Shown here one piece after another: positions 49,401 through 63,215 of a DNA stretch of 64,000 bases. Made by a program: the position numbers and the translations under genes. Every line of letters begins with the position of its first letter. The stretch's first letter is position 1. The notes under the pieces are model-generated. The model did not search any database. It was given only the letters and a program-made list of their open reading frames with translations, and was not told the origin of the DNA. Origin of the DNA: Membranipora membranacea (Eukaryota; Bryozoa; Gymnolaemata; Cheilostomatida; Membraniporidae); NCBI GenBank assembly GCA_914767715.1, contig OU612066.1:33638283-33702282 (forward strand). Direction: 5' to 3'.

Positions 49401-52400
49401 TGTCCTGCCCACAGCCTTGATGATAACAAATAATACCCAGCAGCTTATAGCACCACCATAGCCAGACTAAAATCCAATCTAGTGCAACAAACAAGTTAGA
49501 AGCTCTGTGAGCGCATGACTGATCAAATATTGTAAGCTCTGCAACCTTTTGTGGATATAGCAAACAAGTTATTCAATGTGGCCAGGAGCTGAGCTTTAGA
49601 AATGCCTTTATCATGTAAATGAATAGAGTATCGTTTCAGGCTATCGCTCAATGAAAAGGAATTCTCCCATATCATATACACAAAGGCAATGAGGTAGGGG
49701 TAATTACTTTTGATCGGTATTCATGTATTAATGAAAAGAAAAAAAGCAAGAGAAGCTTATTAATTTATTTAAAAAGTGAGACGCTTGAGAATTAAGGCTT
49801 CACTAGGGAAGTGACTTGTATGTCTTTGATTGGATTGCCTCTGTAGTTTTCACACGGACGAAGCTACGGCTCACCAAGGTGATACCTGCTTTGATGTACA
49901 ATACCCATACCCGTACAGTCATCACCCGCGGTTTCCATGGAATTCTACAATAATCATTTCTAAAAAATCACGTAAGCATTACAGTGGTAAAAGCCCAGTC
50001 CATAGTTTTTGCATTTTAGTAGTAAAAAACAAATTTACACATCTCGACCAAGATGAGTTCTTCAGGTGAACATGCTTGGGAAAAAATTATATTTCCCTTG
50101 TCAAAAGTGTGTGTTTGGTATATTATACATCTGTTGACTTGACACCTTGGCGGCTTTTGAAGACGTTTTGCTGCAGGCAAAAATACCATGGCAACCATTC
50201 CGAATCAGAATGGTTTCCATGAAACTTTGTGTTCACAAAAATACAAAGTTCCCTCTGTCTTGTCTTGGCAACATAATAATTAGTAACAAGTATTGAAGCC
50301 AAACCATAAAATGCTATAAATAGAATGGTTTCAACATTCCTAACCCACCAACCAGAGCCACTAAAACATACTGTAAAACCAAAGATGACAGGCATAACAG
50401 GTTCTTGTTGATTGATAATGAGTGACATTCATGTCCGCAACATTCCATGGGTATAGAATTTCATGCTCCCAAATTTAGACTGCCCTGTCCTGAAACGGCA
50501 GGTTTCATAGCTATAAAAATTTGGTTAAAAACATGTCATTTAATAACATATTTATCAACTTATTTTTGGAATTTTATCAAAATATTATTTACTCATTCAT
50601 TGGTCATCAATATTTTTAGCTGGTCTAAAAAAAGTAAAATATAACTTCAGTTTTAGCCATACCCAATTCACCCCATAAGAATTACATCATGGTTCCTATT
50701 CTTGCTTGTAAATATAAACCAAGGCGTACTCATTTTATAAACCGTAGAGAAAGTTCAGATTGCTGTACAGATTTTTTTTATTTCAATGAATATACTTACT
50801 TCTTGGATTTACACCACCAAAAGTTAGTGTGGTTACAAGATATCAAAACTGTTGGCCCCACCTGCTGGAGGTATATTTTATTGGTAAAACGATAATAGTT
50901 GTGTTACGTTGTGCATAACATTTCAAGCCTATTTTGTATTTTTATTCTAAGCCTCAAGGCCATGCGTAATTTGACATAAAAACCACATAGAAAGGAGTAC
51001 TTGTGTTCAAACTTAGATGTTACGGTATAATTTATAACAGGATACTGTAAACAATGCCCTATATCATCTTATGTGTAATTATAAAGAATTGAAGCTCTCA
51101 GGTCTGCCGGTATATAGATGTGTAGTTTGCCTCACAAAAAGATGAGATAAATTCGCTTTAATCGGATAGATCTATGTGATGAAACACTAAGATGAGGCCC
51201 TTCTTTATTACAAAAATGCAAGCTAATCATCTATCTGGATATCTTGGACTGAATGTGCTTATCAAAAACAGCAATTCTACAAAAGAATGCTATGTGTCTC
51301 AATAATTAATGCCGATGCATTTTTTCATATCTTTTAGCCCATACTTATTTTCCACAGTTGAAAATGGAATGCCTGTCTCGCCTAATTTGATCGACATCTC
51401 CTTATCAAAATTGCTATGCAAAGATGGTGATTGCTTTTTTTCAAACTTGTAATCAAAGCAACATTTGAATCATAGTGACCTCTGTGACAGGTGGATGCCT
51501 TTCAATTTAACAGCAATTAATGTCTGCGTGTATCTACAACCTTATTCTCCCATAGCTGAATTGTAGATATTCACCAGTTGACTTTACTTACTTGAAAGGA
51601 TATATAATTGCCTCAAGCAATACTGCTTCCAGTAATGAAAAAATAATAACAGACTTTTCCTTTTCAAACTGTAGCACACAATTACAAGAGCTTGACTGTT
51701 GTGTTAGTGGGTAGTCATAACAACTATAAGCTTTTCATTGTGATTGCAAGGCATGTATGCTGTCAATTTCAGACACGGTGAGTAATTTTTGCTCTCCAAA
51801 TTCCACAAGAATAAAATTATAGGGAATGAATCTGGGGAAATAACGGCAGTCGGCATTTAATATTCTGGTTAACTAAAAATATTGTAGTACATCTAACAGC
51901 CCTGTTACAGTGTTTCTCATGAATATTGTTCTCAGGCCTGAAAGCAGATTAATTGGCCGGACCTACTTACTTCAAAATTTGAAATTTTACTGCTCTCAGG
52001 GAGTGTCTAGGATTTGAGGTCACCAAAAAATGAGAATCCAAGACATATGGAATTCCTAGTAGGATGATAAAGAGGGGTTGATGCAGGCTAGGGTATGTAG
52101 GGTCTAGCCCCTCCTGATTATGGACTGTGGTGTGGTGACAGCAGGGAGGGTGGCAGAGACAGGTTCATACTGTTGTTACAAGTTGGATTCTCCTGATTGA
52201 AGATAAGACAACTCTGTATACAAGTGTAAAACCAAAGTCAGTATCATGTTTACGAAAACTCTGTAGAAAACTTCAATGATAGCCTGTGCATAAGTCAAGT
52301 GTAAAATGGGGGTCCCGCTTTCAGGACCCACTAAATGTTGCAAGGTTTAAACAACCTTTCAATGACCTTGTTCATAACAGTCTGGAAAATTATGTTCTTT

Positions 52401-54130
52401 TGCAGAGTAGGCCTACTTAGAGAGAATTAGTGAGTCAGTCGAAAATCCATGTTATTCACCTGAGCAATAAGCATATCAACCTAATTCAAGTGACCTGGTT
52501 AGTTGCAATAGTCATGCATATATTCTAAATCAAGGTGTGTATGTAATGTGTTTTGTAGTATTAATTAATTGGTCTTGTTTGTTGTAATGAATGGAAATTG
52601 CACCCTAATCATCATCATCATTCCTATCATGGGTTGTCATTCGTTAAGTGGTGTCGTACTCTCAATCATTCCTTATGGCACAGACTTGCTGCAGTTTTTG
52701 TATCCATTCTAGTGACTTGCACAACTGCAGAAAACCTATGTTGTTGCATATTGTAAATGGCAGTCCAATGAGTAGTTATAGAGTCCAACAACAATTGATA
52801 TATCCGCTATCTATAGCCTGTCTTGATAAGCTTTATATCAATCAATGCAGCCTTATGTCCCTGGGAATGTACATGCATCAAAAGCACATATACGGGAGTT
52901 CCTCAACCATGGGTCTTGGGTAGACAAGTGTGTGATTTTCTCAGTTTCGTATTGAATTATTCAATTGGCTGCATAACAGAAAAATCCCAGTTCTGTTGTA
53001 GGAAAAACTCCTAGTAGAGGGTTTTTGGTGCATCCCATGCTGCATGCCAAGGCGTCTTTTAGATACATAGGTCCAATGTAATGCTTTAACAACATCGCAA
53101 GGTGCCACACAACTCATGCTGCAATGTTGCAGAGCAGTAGAAGGGCACACTCATGCAGGCCCTACCAGCACTCACAACACTGCTGTAAGTGTATAGGCCT
53201 GGGGTGTTGTAGGCAATGTCCCATACTGCACCGGCCACACCTTTGTGGTGTTTCAAGGTGGTGTCGGTTGCATAACCTCTGACATCAAACAACCTCAGAC
53301 TACATTAAAACACATAAGACTGCCTTGCCACATCTTGCAAAACCGTCGTCATCACCTGACTTTAGTGCCAATTCAGAACAGCATAAATTTTTTGTAATGC
53401 ATGTTGATGTCGCCACTCTTATTTGCAACTCTAGGTCTAAGGATTATAAGCTAGCTCTTTTCGTCAAATATTTATGCTAGAAAACCATCAATCAGTGCTA
53501 CTGTTTAAAAAGTGTGGATTTCCATGGGAAATGTAATGGATGGTCTCGATGATTCATGCACATTGGCAGAAGATGAACCACCCGGGAGGGTGAACAGAGT
53601 TCTAACAAAATATTTGTTCTATGGTCTGTGAGGCTGTAATAAATAGGAAAATGATATATGTACTTGAGTGTCTGTGCATCTTTTAGAGATTTCATATCTT
53701 TGCTTATTGAGTGAGACTTCCCTAAATGTAACAATTATGTAAAGATACAAAACAAGCATGAAACTAGTTCATTTCCACATGCAATATTGGCTGCTCACTT
53801 CAAGGCCGTACCAAATTATGACTTGTTTTCATTTCTAACCAAGCCAGTAGGAATTCAGTATAAATGAAGCAGTTGTTATGAGGGGAGTGACATCATCATT
53901 CCAGTCAATTACTGAGATATGTTAGGAGAGTTTTCTCTTTTTCTGAAATGGATGTGTTAGTGATGCTGCCAAAGTTCGAACACAATGGAAAATAGTATGT
54001 TAAATGTTAAAGACTCTTCAGCAAGACATAGTATTGATGATTTGTCCTAGGAGAATCCCACATACAGGACCTCTAAACCTTTACAGAGATTTTTTCATCA
54101 TTGTATTTCTTTATCGGAATTGCCATCTTT
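46416..54130. other. Large gene-free interval
   Basis: About 7.7 kb without a supported coding exon. It should include the 5' UTR exon(s) and promoter of the disordered-protein gene and the promoter of SLC9B. Short frames such as 50,123-50,428 (minus) and 52,648-52,923 (plus) show no domain. A GC-rich hairpin is at 46,925-46,978. Confidence 0.5.
46925..46978. repeat. GC-rich hairpin (AGCCTGGGCAG family)
   Basis: AGCCTGGGCAGCCTGTCGGG and its near-exact reverse complement (19 of 20 positions) are separated by 14 nt of TCGGCCCACCCACC. In this AT-rich window it stands out in composition, and it looks like a small inserted palindromic element. Confidence 0.75.
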
Positions 54131-54155
54131 TTAGCAGTTTAAGAATTCGGATAAC

Positions 54156-57100
54156 ATGGAGGACACAGTCAACACTAACAGCAGTGTAGATGAACCAAAG
54201 GTTGAACTGACAGAAACTGTCCAAAGTGTGGAGGCAGCGCCACAAGTAGATCAGATTCATGATGACTTACCACAAAGGGAAGATGAGTCAGAGCCCTTCA
54301 TACAGGCCCAGGATGGTAAATTACACGAACCCTGGAACATTTTTTTTATTCTGCTAAAAGGATTGACATAAGAGAATGCATCTTGAGGAAAATAAATTAA
54401 ATACACAGGATAAAAAGTGAGGGAACAGCTAGATAGTCCAGGTACTTGAGTGACAGCTGTCCCAACTGTAACTTTAATAAGAGTTCTTCTGTTCCAACTG
54501 TTTTTTGTTTGCTAGGTCTATGACTTGTGTTGGTTTAGAGATATTTGTCTGAAATTTGGCACTGCCAACTTGCCAAACTGCCAACCAATTTTTATGTGGG
54601 GTATCTGCATATTTAAAAAAAGAAACGTCTATTATTTTTAAATCATTCATCTATGACACGATTGTCTCACTCTCACACAGAAGCAGAGGAGCCCGAGCTT
54701 AACTTAGACACCACAGCACAGAATATAACAGGGTCACTAGCTAGCTTCAGAGAACGAGTATACTCCCCAACCACAGTGGCTGTGGACAAACCAAAGTCAA
54801 ACACTTGTGTATGTAGTAAAGATAACTGCTGTGTACCATGTTTCAAGGTATTTCTCTGTTGTTATGTTAGATGTGAAGTGATGCTGTTGTAAGTTGTTGT
54901 AGTGGTTTGTTTACTACCATGCACGCATCGAAGTCATGATTTGATGAGGTAGTATTGACTTTGAAAGTCATCGAATCATGTCATAATTTTAGTCGCTTCA
55001 TGTTTCCACTGATTTAACAAGAAACTCCCCCCTTAGACAAAAATCTGAGGTCTTTCCCATCTTAGACATCTTAGACACGGAAAAATCTATCTCATTATCA
55101 AATGTCAAGGATTAGTCTAATCTAATAGAATAATTAAATACACTGCACAAATATTATTGTGCAGTTGAACACGCTTCTTTTTGAACTGGCTAACACCATT
55201 ACACATTTAAAATGACTATTGTAATTCCTTTGGGAAATCTACCCATAGAAAATAGTGTTGCTTTTGGATTTGTGTAATAGTGTTTTAGGGTGCCTGACAT
55301 TTTTTTTTTAACTTTATTGGCACAATTTTCATTCGATGAGAATGTTTTACAAAATCAGCCTTCCAAGAAGACATGATCAAAACAAGCAAGTGTCAACTAG
55401 GCACTGCTCCTGAATATAGTGCCAAAAATATATGTAATTATCTTCTTTTTTTTATAAATAAATAGTGACTTGTATTTTAAGACTACCATGCTGACTGGCA
55501 ATATACATATTTGCATGATGTTCAAAACAATATGATTAATATAGTTTTAATTATATCAGATTTTCATTTTTTAGAAATGTTACACATGTTGTAAGCCTGT
55601 GATGTGGAAATATCATCCTCAGCCAGCTCCTGACAGCACATGTCTAACTCGACTGAAGTATGCTCTTATGTGTCCCCCACATGGCAGATGTGCTTTTATT
55701 CTATTCCTACTAGTCTCTGTGACTCTAGGTAAGGTTTCTCGGGAATGAGTTGTTGAACCCTGATGACAGAACCTCCGCCCACACTAATGTTGTTTAACTA
55801 GACCAAGCTTTGCGCATGTTCAAACCTCACATCTCTGCACAGTGAACTGTTTCTAAACGGATTGATCCAAAATTCAAATCAAATCTAATTGAGGAACACT
55901 AACACCTCAAAGTCAATCTGCAAGCAATATGTTAGCCTTGTGGCCACGGTTTTGGTTTTTTAACAATCGATGGCCGTGTACCTTCAAGCTACTGAAATAT
56001 TGCGCGTTAATATCAAAAATTAAAAGTTGATAATTGGGTAATATACCTGTATGAGTCATATATGCGTTTTCTCACCTTCTTTTTTTCCTTCAGGTTTTTT
56101 ACTGGTGTGGGCGATGACTGGAGAGGAAGGTATGGTGGGTGGTACATTTTTTGGACTGTACGTCTTATTCTTACTTTGCGTACTCGCTGGGATACTGGTA
56201 CCCTATATCAAACTACCTCCTCTATTAGGTAATAAAATTTACATATTGCTCTCTTTCATTAAAGAACTCAGTTTTTGTTGTTGAAAAATTTATGGAAAAT
56301 TGCTATTGCAAACCAAGTCTTTATGCATGTGGCACCTGCAGTTCAGAGATTTCTGTCAAATTGTTTGAGCCCCAATCTCTAGACCCCAATGGACCTGCCT
56401 ATAATCTGTCGGTTTTTGTCTTTTACTCTAATCATTCAAAAATGCTGGACAAGACGCACTCAGCGGCAAGCGGTAAATGTTCCCTCGTTTTATGCTTTGC
56501 ATTCTCCAAACAATTACCAGGCGAGTTTATTCTCATTCTAAGTGCTTATTACATGATTACAGGAATGCTGGTGATGGGCTGTATACTCGGCAATGTACCG
56601 TATATAAACGTAGCCAGACATATAGATCCAGGGTGGTCATCAGCACTCAGGTAATTTTTATTCCCATCGCTGAGTTGTGTCACAAACATGTGCAGTCTGT
56701 TACATCGTAAATGCTAATTATCTTTCGTACATATGATCACAGAGTAAGGATATATCCTTACTCTTTTGATAGTTGTTGATGCTGATGCACACATATACCT
56801 ATTAACTGTATAAACTGCACCTGAACTACACTTTTTGACATCTACAATATCACAGCCTGTCATGATTGTTGAGATAAGACCTCAGATTGAAGCATTCCAT
56901 TTGCAGTTATTATGGTGTGAAATAAACAGGTACGCTGCAAGATTTCTGCTGTAGTCTATCTAAATATGCCAGCTATGACCTATTACAAGAAATATGTACC
57001 TCCTAATAATCATAACTTCAACAAGGCTGTGATACTTATTAAACAAAATCTGCCAATGTGAATACTTTCATTTTCAAACATGCTACCTGTCACTGTACAA

Positions 57101-60100
57101 ATTGCCAAAAGTGCTTTGCTCATGTTTGATAGGCCAATAATATGTCCTCATTAAAGTGACAAGACGGTAGATTGGTACTATAGCTGATGTATATTCACTT
57201 AAAGCAAGGCTAGCTTGTCATTCCTATCAGCCTATGAAGCCATCCCTGATTAAACCATAGCTCTATTCAGGACAACATATTTATGCTGAGTGTAGTGTAG
57301 TTGCAGTAAAATAACTGATATTCTGTAAGCATTTTTTTTCAAAAGAAAGATCGCATAGTCCAATAATGAATTGCATGTCTGGGAAAATTAATCACATGGC
57401 CTGTGAAATAGTGCTATGCAGCTAGTAATCTATAATGAATCCCTTTCCGTGCAAACGTTGATTGCAACGCTCTTTTTTGCAGGAAGGTAGCATTAGCTGT
57501 GATTCTGACTCGAGCAGGATTAGGCTTAGATCCTAAAGCACTGAAGAGGATGTCTTGTGTGGTTATACGTCTAGCCTTCATTCCTTGTGTAACGGAAGCA
57601 GTTACTTGTATGGTCACCTCTCATTTCATTCTCGGACTGGATTGGATATGGGGACTTATGCTAGGGTACGTCACATTCATATATATCATTATGCAGACAG
57701 CTTGTAATTGTGTTGTTTAGTGGTTTTTGTTGCGCTCTCTGTTCCGAGATTTCGGAGATCTTCAATTCTCAATAGTCCTCAGAAGTTATAAATAGAATCA
57801 GAATATTAGTAGAGATTGCGTTCCCTTTAATGAAAGGGTAATGGAAATAATGGTGATTTGATTTTTTGCTCTTGTGTGACTTTGTTGAACTTGAAAACAA
57901 TGGATATCAGCATGCTCTATTCCTGCTGGGTTTCAAAGACACCTTTTCTTTCTTAGGCTGGGATAATTTTTTAAACATGACATCCCTTTTATAGGTTTGT
58001 GTTAGCAGCCGTTTCGCCTGCAGTAGTTGTACCCAGCCTATTATCACTCTCAGAGCGAGGCTATGGAATAGATCAAGGAATACCTACATTGGTGATAGCA
58101 GCAGCATCTATAGATGACGTACTAGCTATTAGTGCTTTCTCTATCTGTCTTGGCATAGCCTTCACTGGTTAGTTGCTCTCAATTTGCATGCTTGCTTATG
58201 TTATAAAGCAAAGAATCTGACCATATATCTGATGTAATATATGGTTTAATAGTCCTTTATTAATAATACTTCAAAGAAATCCTAATGAAGTTATTATTAT
58301 ATTAACGAATGATTCGTTCAATCATTTGATAATTTCGATTTTACATTACACAGCCCCAAATTTAGAAAGGTTTACTTTCCCTGTACCAAGGAGATTCGGG
58401 AAATTCCGTAGTATATTTTGTCAAAATATAAACAATATTGGAGTTGTATCCTTCATGTCAGAGAGGGGATAAATTCTCAAAAGTTAATTATTGATTCCTA
58501 TGTAAATACTTGTTTACAGACACATCAAGTATTGTACTGACAATATTCAAAGGACCGTTAGAGGCGATTGGAGGAGTAGCTTATGGAATACTGTTTGGAA
58601 TGATCTGTTGGTATCTACCTGTGGTGACTGGCACTGTAAGTGTAATTATATACACATTATTATTCTGCATTTTTATAGAGGTTTTCATATATATAAGTTT
58701 GTTACAGACAAACATAAACGTTATAAATAAAGATGAATGTGCAGCGATAGATATGTGATGGTGATGTTATATTCTGGTATTACAGAAGATACACAGGACA
58801 ACTGAAGGTTTTGTTGTTTTGATGTTGGCGGTTGATGATGTCATAGGTCTCAATAGTATTTCACATATGTTATTGTTGAAAAATTAATTTAAAAATTTAA
58901 TTGTATCTGAATGAATTTGATGCTAATGCTCAGGCAATATTCGACAAGTTTAATATTGAAGAAAATAAATTGGTACCCTGTAATTTGGAACTGATCTCTT
59001 TCTTTTGTCTTTCCAGACATCTGTACTGATCTTTATAACCATCAATAATCCCTGTATTTTAACGGGTAAAATATTTTGTTTTTTGTTCCTCCACAGACAC
59101 ACATAACTTTAAAGAGATCAGGAATATTGTTAGCTGGTGGATTATTCGCTCTGTTCGGTAGCTCAGCTGCAGGTATCGATGGTGCAGGAGCTCTGGGCTG
59201 CCTAACTCTGCCGTTTGTTGCAGCACTGAGATGGAGAAAAGAGCTACCCATCGGACAAACACAGGTATTACTTCATGCCATAATGTGTCACAGGCATACA
59301 CCTGCCTGGTGATTGTAGCCTTCCCCATACAATGGTAGAATTGCTACAGTGTTTTTGATTTCATTTTGGAACACTTTAGATGGTCCAATATATGGCTGCA
59401 AACAGCCTTGAAAAGAAATAATAAAATTTGACGTGCTTATGATAAGAATCAAAATATTCCGAGACTTAAATGTTGCTTCAATGCGCACTACTAGATCATA
59501 TGGCTCACAAATCCGTCTGTTCTGTCTATCTGTCACAACTTATCACCTCTCTCACTCAGCATAAGTAAGGAGATAATTCCTGTCTCGTCTTATTTTAGTT
59601 GGTGACGGAAGTACATATGGGATATTTATGGACAATATTTCAACCTTTGTTGTTTGGTTTGATTGGAGCGGCTGTAGATCTGACACAAATCGAGCTCAAG
59701 GTCATAGGTAATATAATATATTAATAAAATCCTTTTTTGTTACTTTTAGTAAGCTTTAATGCATGTGTGATTTAAATACTGTTGTTGTTGTTGTCATCTG
59801 CTTAGCTTTGTTATGGCGAGATTGGGCCATGTGCTACATTCTATCGTTTTCTTTGCATCTGCATCTTTGGAAGCTCGAAGGGGTATGTCAAATAAACATG
59901 CATAATACATCTTGAATAAGTTCATGCTCAAAAATTGTTATGATGCAAAACTGTGTCAGGCACGGTCATTACATCAGAATTATTTTATGCCAACTGTAAG
60001 TTTTACTGCCGCTCTTGTTTGTTGTAGGTTTAGGAATAGCGATATTACTGATAGGTCTGGTGCTCAGACTAGTGGTTTCATTCCTAGCAGTCTTTGGTAC

Positions 60101-61896
60101 TGACTTCACCTGGAAGGAGAGATTCTTTATTCCTTTAGCTTGGCTACCCAAAGCTACTGTACAGGTTAATATCTTATATCATTATTTACTAAAATAGACC
60201 GAGACATTATTATTCTTCATAGTTTGGCATTAAGTGTTCAAACTCTGCCCGGTTTGCTAGCTGTGGCATTCCTATATCTATCTCTTTCTGGTGGTTGATA
60301 ATGAAATGCCATTTCCAGCTTCCCTGGCAGAAATTTTTACGTAATATTTGAGTTATAGAAAGTAACTACACCACCAGGTGTCCTAGTACCGCACCAGTTC
60401 ACACACAACTCTTACTGATGTGGAATCGCGCCCATAAATACCTCTCATAAATATTGATGATGATTATCTCAAAGGATATTTTGCAATGAGAAGAATTTTG
60501 GTGATGGTTATCTTCTCATTTCTTTACTCTGAGTGTGCTGTAGTTGTGGGGTACCTGTTACCTGGGGGGGGGGGGGGGTCTTGCAATTATAATTAGCGGT
60601 ACTAAACTTCCACATCGCACATAATTACTGCTCGTATAGTTTTTCAGGTAGACAAATTCGTTCCCAAGTTGTTCACTTCGACCCGAACGAGACCCCTGCA
60701 GGTCTCGTTCACTCACTGGGTGATCAGACAGTGATTTTGGCTGCTTGTAATTGAAATACCCTCCTGGAGACCCTGCTCAATTTTCAGCTGTAAAGTTTAT
60801 AAGCCTCCCAAATTGATAGTTGAAACTGATTAACGCAACAATGACTTATATACCATATTCATGAATATGATTCCATATTATGAATTATGATTCCATATGA
60901 GGAAGACTATGAAGAGAGACTTTCTTTACTAAAGCTCGAAGAGCTAAAAATACATCTTGATCTTCTTTGTTTTCGATATATTGCAAAGGTTAAAGAATAT
61001 GAGAATCATCTGTGTAAAATATTTTTGGAAGCCCGAAATCACCGCTCTATAAATAAGACAGCATTTATAGACAATGATATTTTTCATAAATACACCTGAC
61101 TGCTCTGTTTTTATTTATTTATTTATGCATGGTCTTTATTTGTCATTGACTTTGATCGGCAATTATAAAAAATATATATGTATATATATATATATACTGT
61201 AAAAATGTGTTTCACCAAAGCATACATTGATATAAGAATATCAACTTCATTTAATCTTCTCAAACCAGGCATTGATAGGATCGATAGCATATGACACGGC
61301 AATAGAGAAGAATGCCTCAGAACAACATAAGACTTGGGGAATGCAGATATTAACCATAGCAGTACTGTGTATACTTGTAACCGCCCCTGTGGGGGCCGCA
61401 GCTATGAGTATATCCGGACCTAGATTACTACAGATGACCAAGAAAACTGACAATCGGTAAATTGACATTACATGTTAATATTTTGATAATATTTATGTGA
61501 CAGTAGGTAATTGTTGCCCTATCGTTAGCCTGTCTTGACTCCCCCCCCCCCACCAATTAAAGTTTTCTAGACAGGTTACCCTATTGCATGCCCCTTTTCA
61601 GCTGATGTGAAATTGACGTAAACTTATTCCTTTTTACACGGCTTGGTTCAATGGTCTAATGAGATGTTGCTTTATTCAATTTGCCAGTCTGTATAATGCT
61701 TTTCTCCAAAATTCCGGGCTATGCACTGAAATTGGCTTCAAACACAAATAGCTGCCGTTTGTAGTCTTTGTAGACTGTTTCTAAAAAAATAGAGCTACAC
61801 ATATATATTACTGTTTGTAGAGAATTTAATGGTGTTAGTTCTGATCAGCGGGTGCCTAAAGACAAGCCCGATGTGGACCAGGAGGCAGGCGTCTGA
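54156..61896 (+). CDS. SLC9B2: SLC9B (NHA) Na+/H+ exchanger, CPA2 family
   Basis: Thirteen exons: 54,156-54,315; 54,681-54,847; 55,575-55,728; 56,094-56,228; 56,563-56,650; 57,483-57,665; 57,995-58,167; 58,520-58,635; 59,097-59,264; 59,599-59,707; 60,028-60,164; 61,269-61,456; 61,821-61,896. They join in frame to 617 residues (human SLC9B2 is 537). An acidic cytosolic head of about 110 residues leads to a Cys-rich stretch (CVCSKDNCCVPCFKKCYTCC) and the family's CPP-G element before the first helix. The multi-helix transporter follows, with LTRAGLGLDPKALKR, SPAVVVPSLLSL, the ion-binding pair D336-D337 in AAASIDDVLAIS, Glu273 and Arg498 (positions of the human Glu215/Arg432 pair), IFQPLLFGLIGA and LAWLPKATVQAAL. 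It should exchange Na+ or Li+ for H+ at the plasma membrane or organelles. SLC9B1 versus B2 orthology is not resolvable here. Confidence 0.94.
56741..56764. repeat. 24-bp palindrome, family of 19,182-19,213
   Basis: AGAGTAAGGATA followed by its reverse complement, in SLC9B intron 5 (between the exons ending 56,650 and starting 57,483). It shares CACAGAGTAAGGATAT and ATATCCTTACTCT with the palindrome at 19,182. Confidence 0.8.
60566..60710. repeat. Poly-G run and nearby palindrome in SLC9B intron 11
   Basis: A run of 14 or more G at about 60,566-60,580 is followed by GAACGAGACC, six bases and GGTCTCGTTC (about 60,685-60,710). A related GAGACC..GGTCTC palindrome with similar CACTCA neighbours is at 28,632-28,652, pointing to a dispersed small repeat. 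Confidence 0.55.
61181..61197. repeat. AT microsatellite
   Basis: Alternating TA run just upstream of SLC9B exon 12. Confidence 0.75.
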
Positions 61897-61899
61897 TCT

Positions 61900-63215
61900 A
61901 AGCTATGTGCAGCCTGTATAACTGTGAGTAGGAGAGTCTTCCACATGAGAGCACTTTAGAAAGAGTATTACTATAGGACTTCATCTTACTGTTATAAACA
62001 TAGCAGATGTTAACATGTTGTTTAGCCAGTATGTCCTGGGACTTTATATTTGACCAAGCTTTCACGCAATAATCTGCTTCTAGCACCCTTTATAACTGTT
62101 TAGTATCAAAGCGGGTTATGCTGTGTTCTGTGTGGCTCAAGAGTTTCTGATGGTAGACAAGTACAGAGTTTAGCTGATTCTAATACACATATCCTAGTGG
62201 ACTACCTTGTTATGGTGAAACAGCCTTGTCACGCGGCCACAAGGCTAATGGTGATATGGATTAGATTAGATAAGTTTCACCATCAATGATTTTATTTTTC
62301 ATTTGGGTGATGACAAGATTTTTAATCTGATACCAAATACTCAGCCAGCTGAGTCTGTAGAAACATCGAACTATATTTTATTATTTTATTATTTATACTG
62401 ATATTTTTTGATTGGTATATTACTCTTTTTTCAAGTCAGATAAATACTAGACCCTAAATAGTCTCTACATCAAAGATGTCTTGAAATTATGATATGCACT
62501 TGGGACCTACCAAAAAACAAGATTTGTCTTTGTGGTATGTATTGATTGCGGGTCTACTAAAAATAACCACATCAATAACTTGCTGTAATGCTGACCCTGA
62601 TACTGATACTGCTGATTGTAATCTTTTGGTTTCCTAAATGGGAACAAGATAAAGATTTTTTTGCACATTGTCAAACTGCCATCAAACTGCAAAGACATGA
62701 GATCATACAGAAGAATGTGTTTTCTACATAGTGTTTTGCCTATGGTTTTCTACCTCAAATGTTGAGGTAGAGAACCATTTGGTTAATGGAATAGAGGGCA
62801 AGTTTCATCACTTGAATGGAATGTAGATGGATAATTCACATGTAAATCTTTGTAGATTTTTTGGGAATATTCTCACATAAGATGGCCTATCTCTAATATA
62901 GACCTGTATATCCTGTTAGATATGATCAGTACATCCCAAAATGTAGTCATCTAACCATTCAGTTTGATCAAAGTCTACTACCTAGGAGAGATAGCCTGTG
63001 GTATTCAATGATATCGTTAGGCTGGCATTAGGCTTGTCTCGTCTTTACTTTCTGGTTTGGTGAACTCGGCCTTATTCTATACTCATTCTCTCTGAGAAAA
63101 AACTTTCACCTAAATATAAACCCATCAAGGTGTAGTTCTCATTGCTATTTGTTCTAAGTCACATGTGGCGTCAGGTTGTGTTCGGTGCTTGTTCTTGGAG
63201 TTGGATATCACCAAA
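61900..63215. other. Intergenic stretch between SLC9B and the secreted-protein gene
   Basis: SLC9B 3' UTR and promoter region of the next gene, 1.3 kb. Short frames (61,898-62,086 and 62,507-62,698, minus) carry no domain. A short repeat, CTCAAATGTTGAGGTAG, surrounds 62,755-62,771. Confidence 0.5.
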
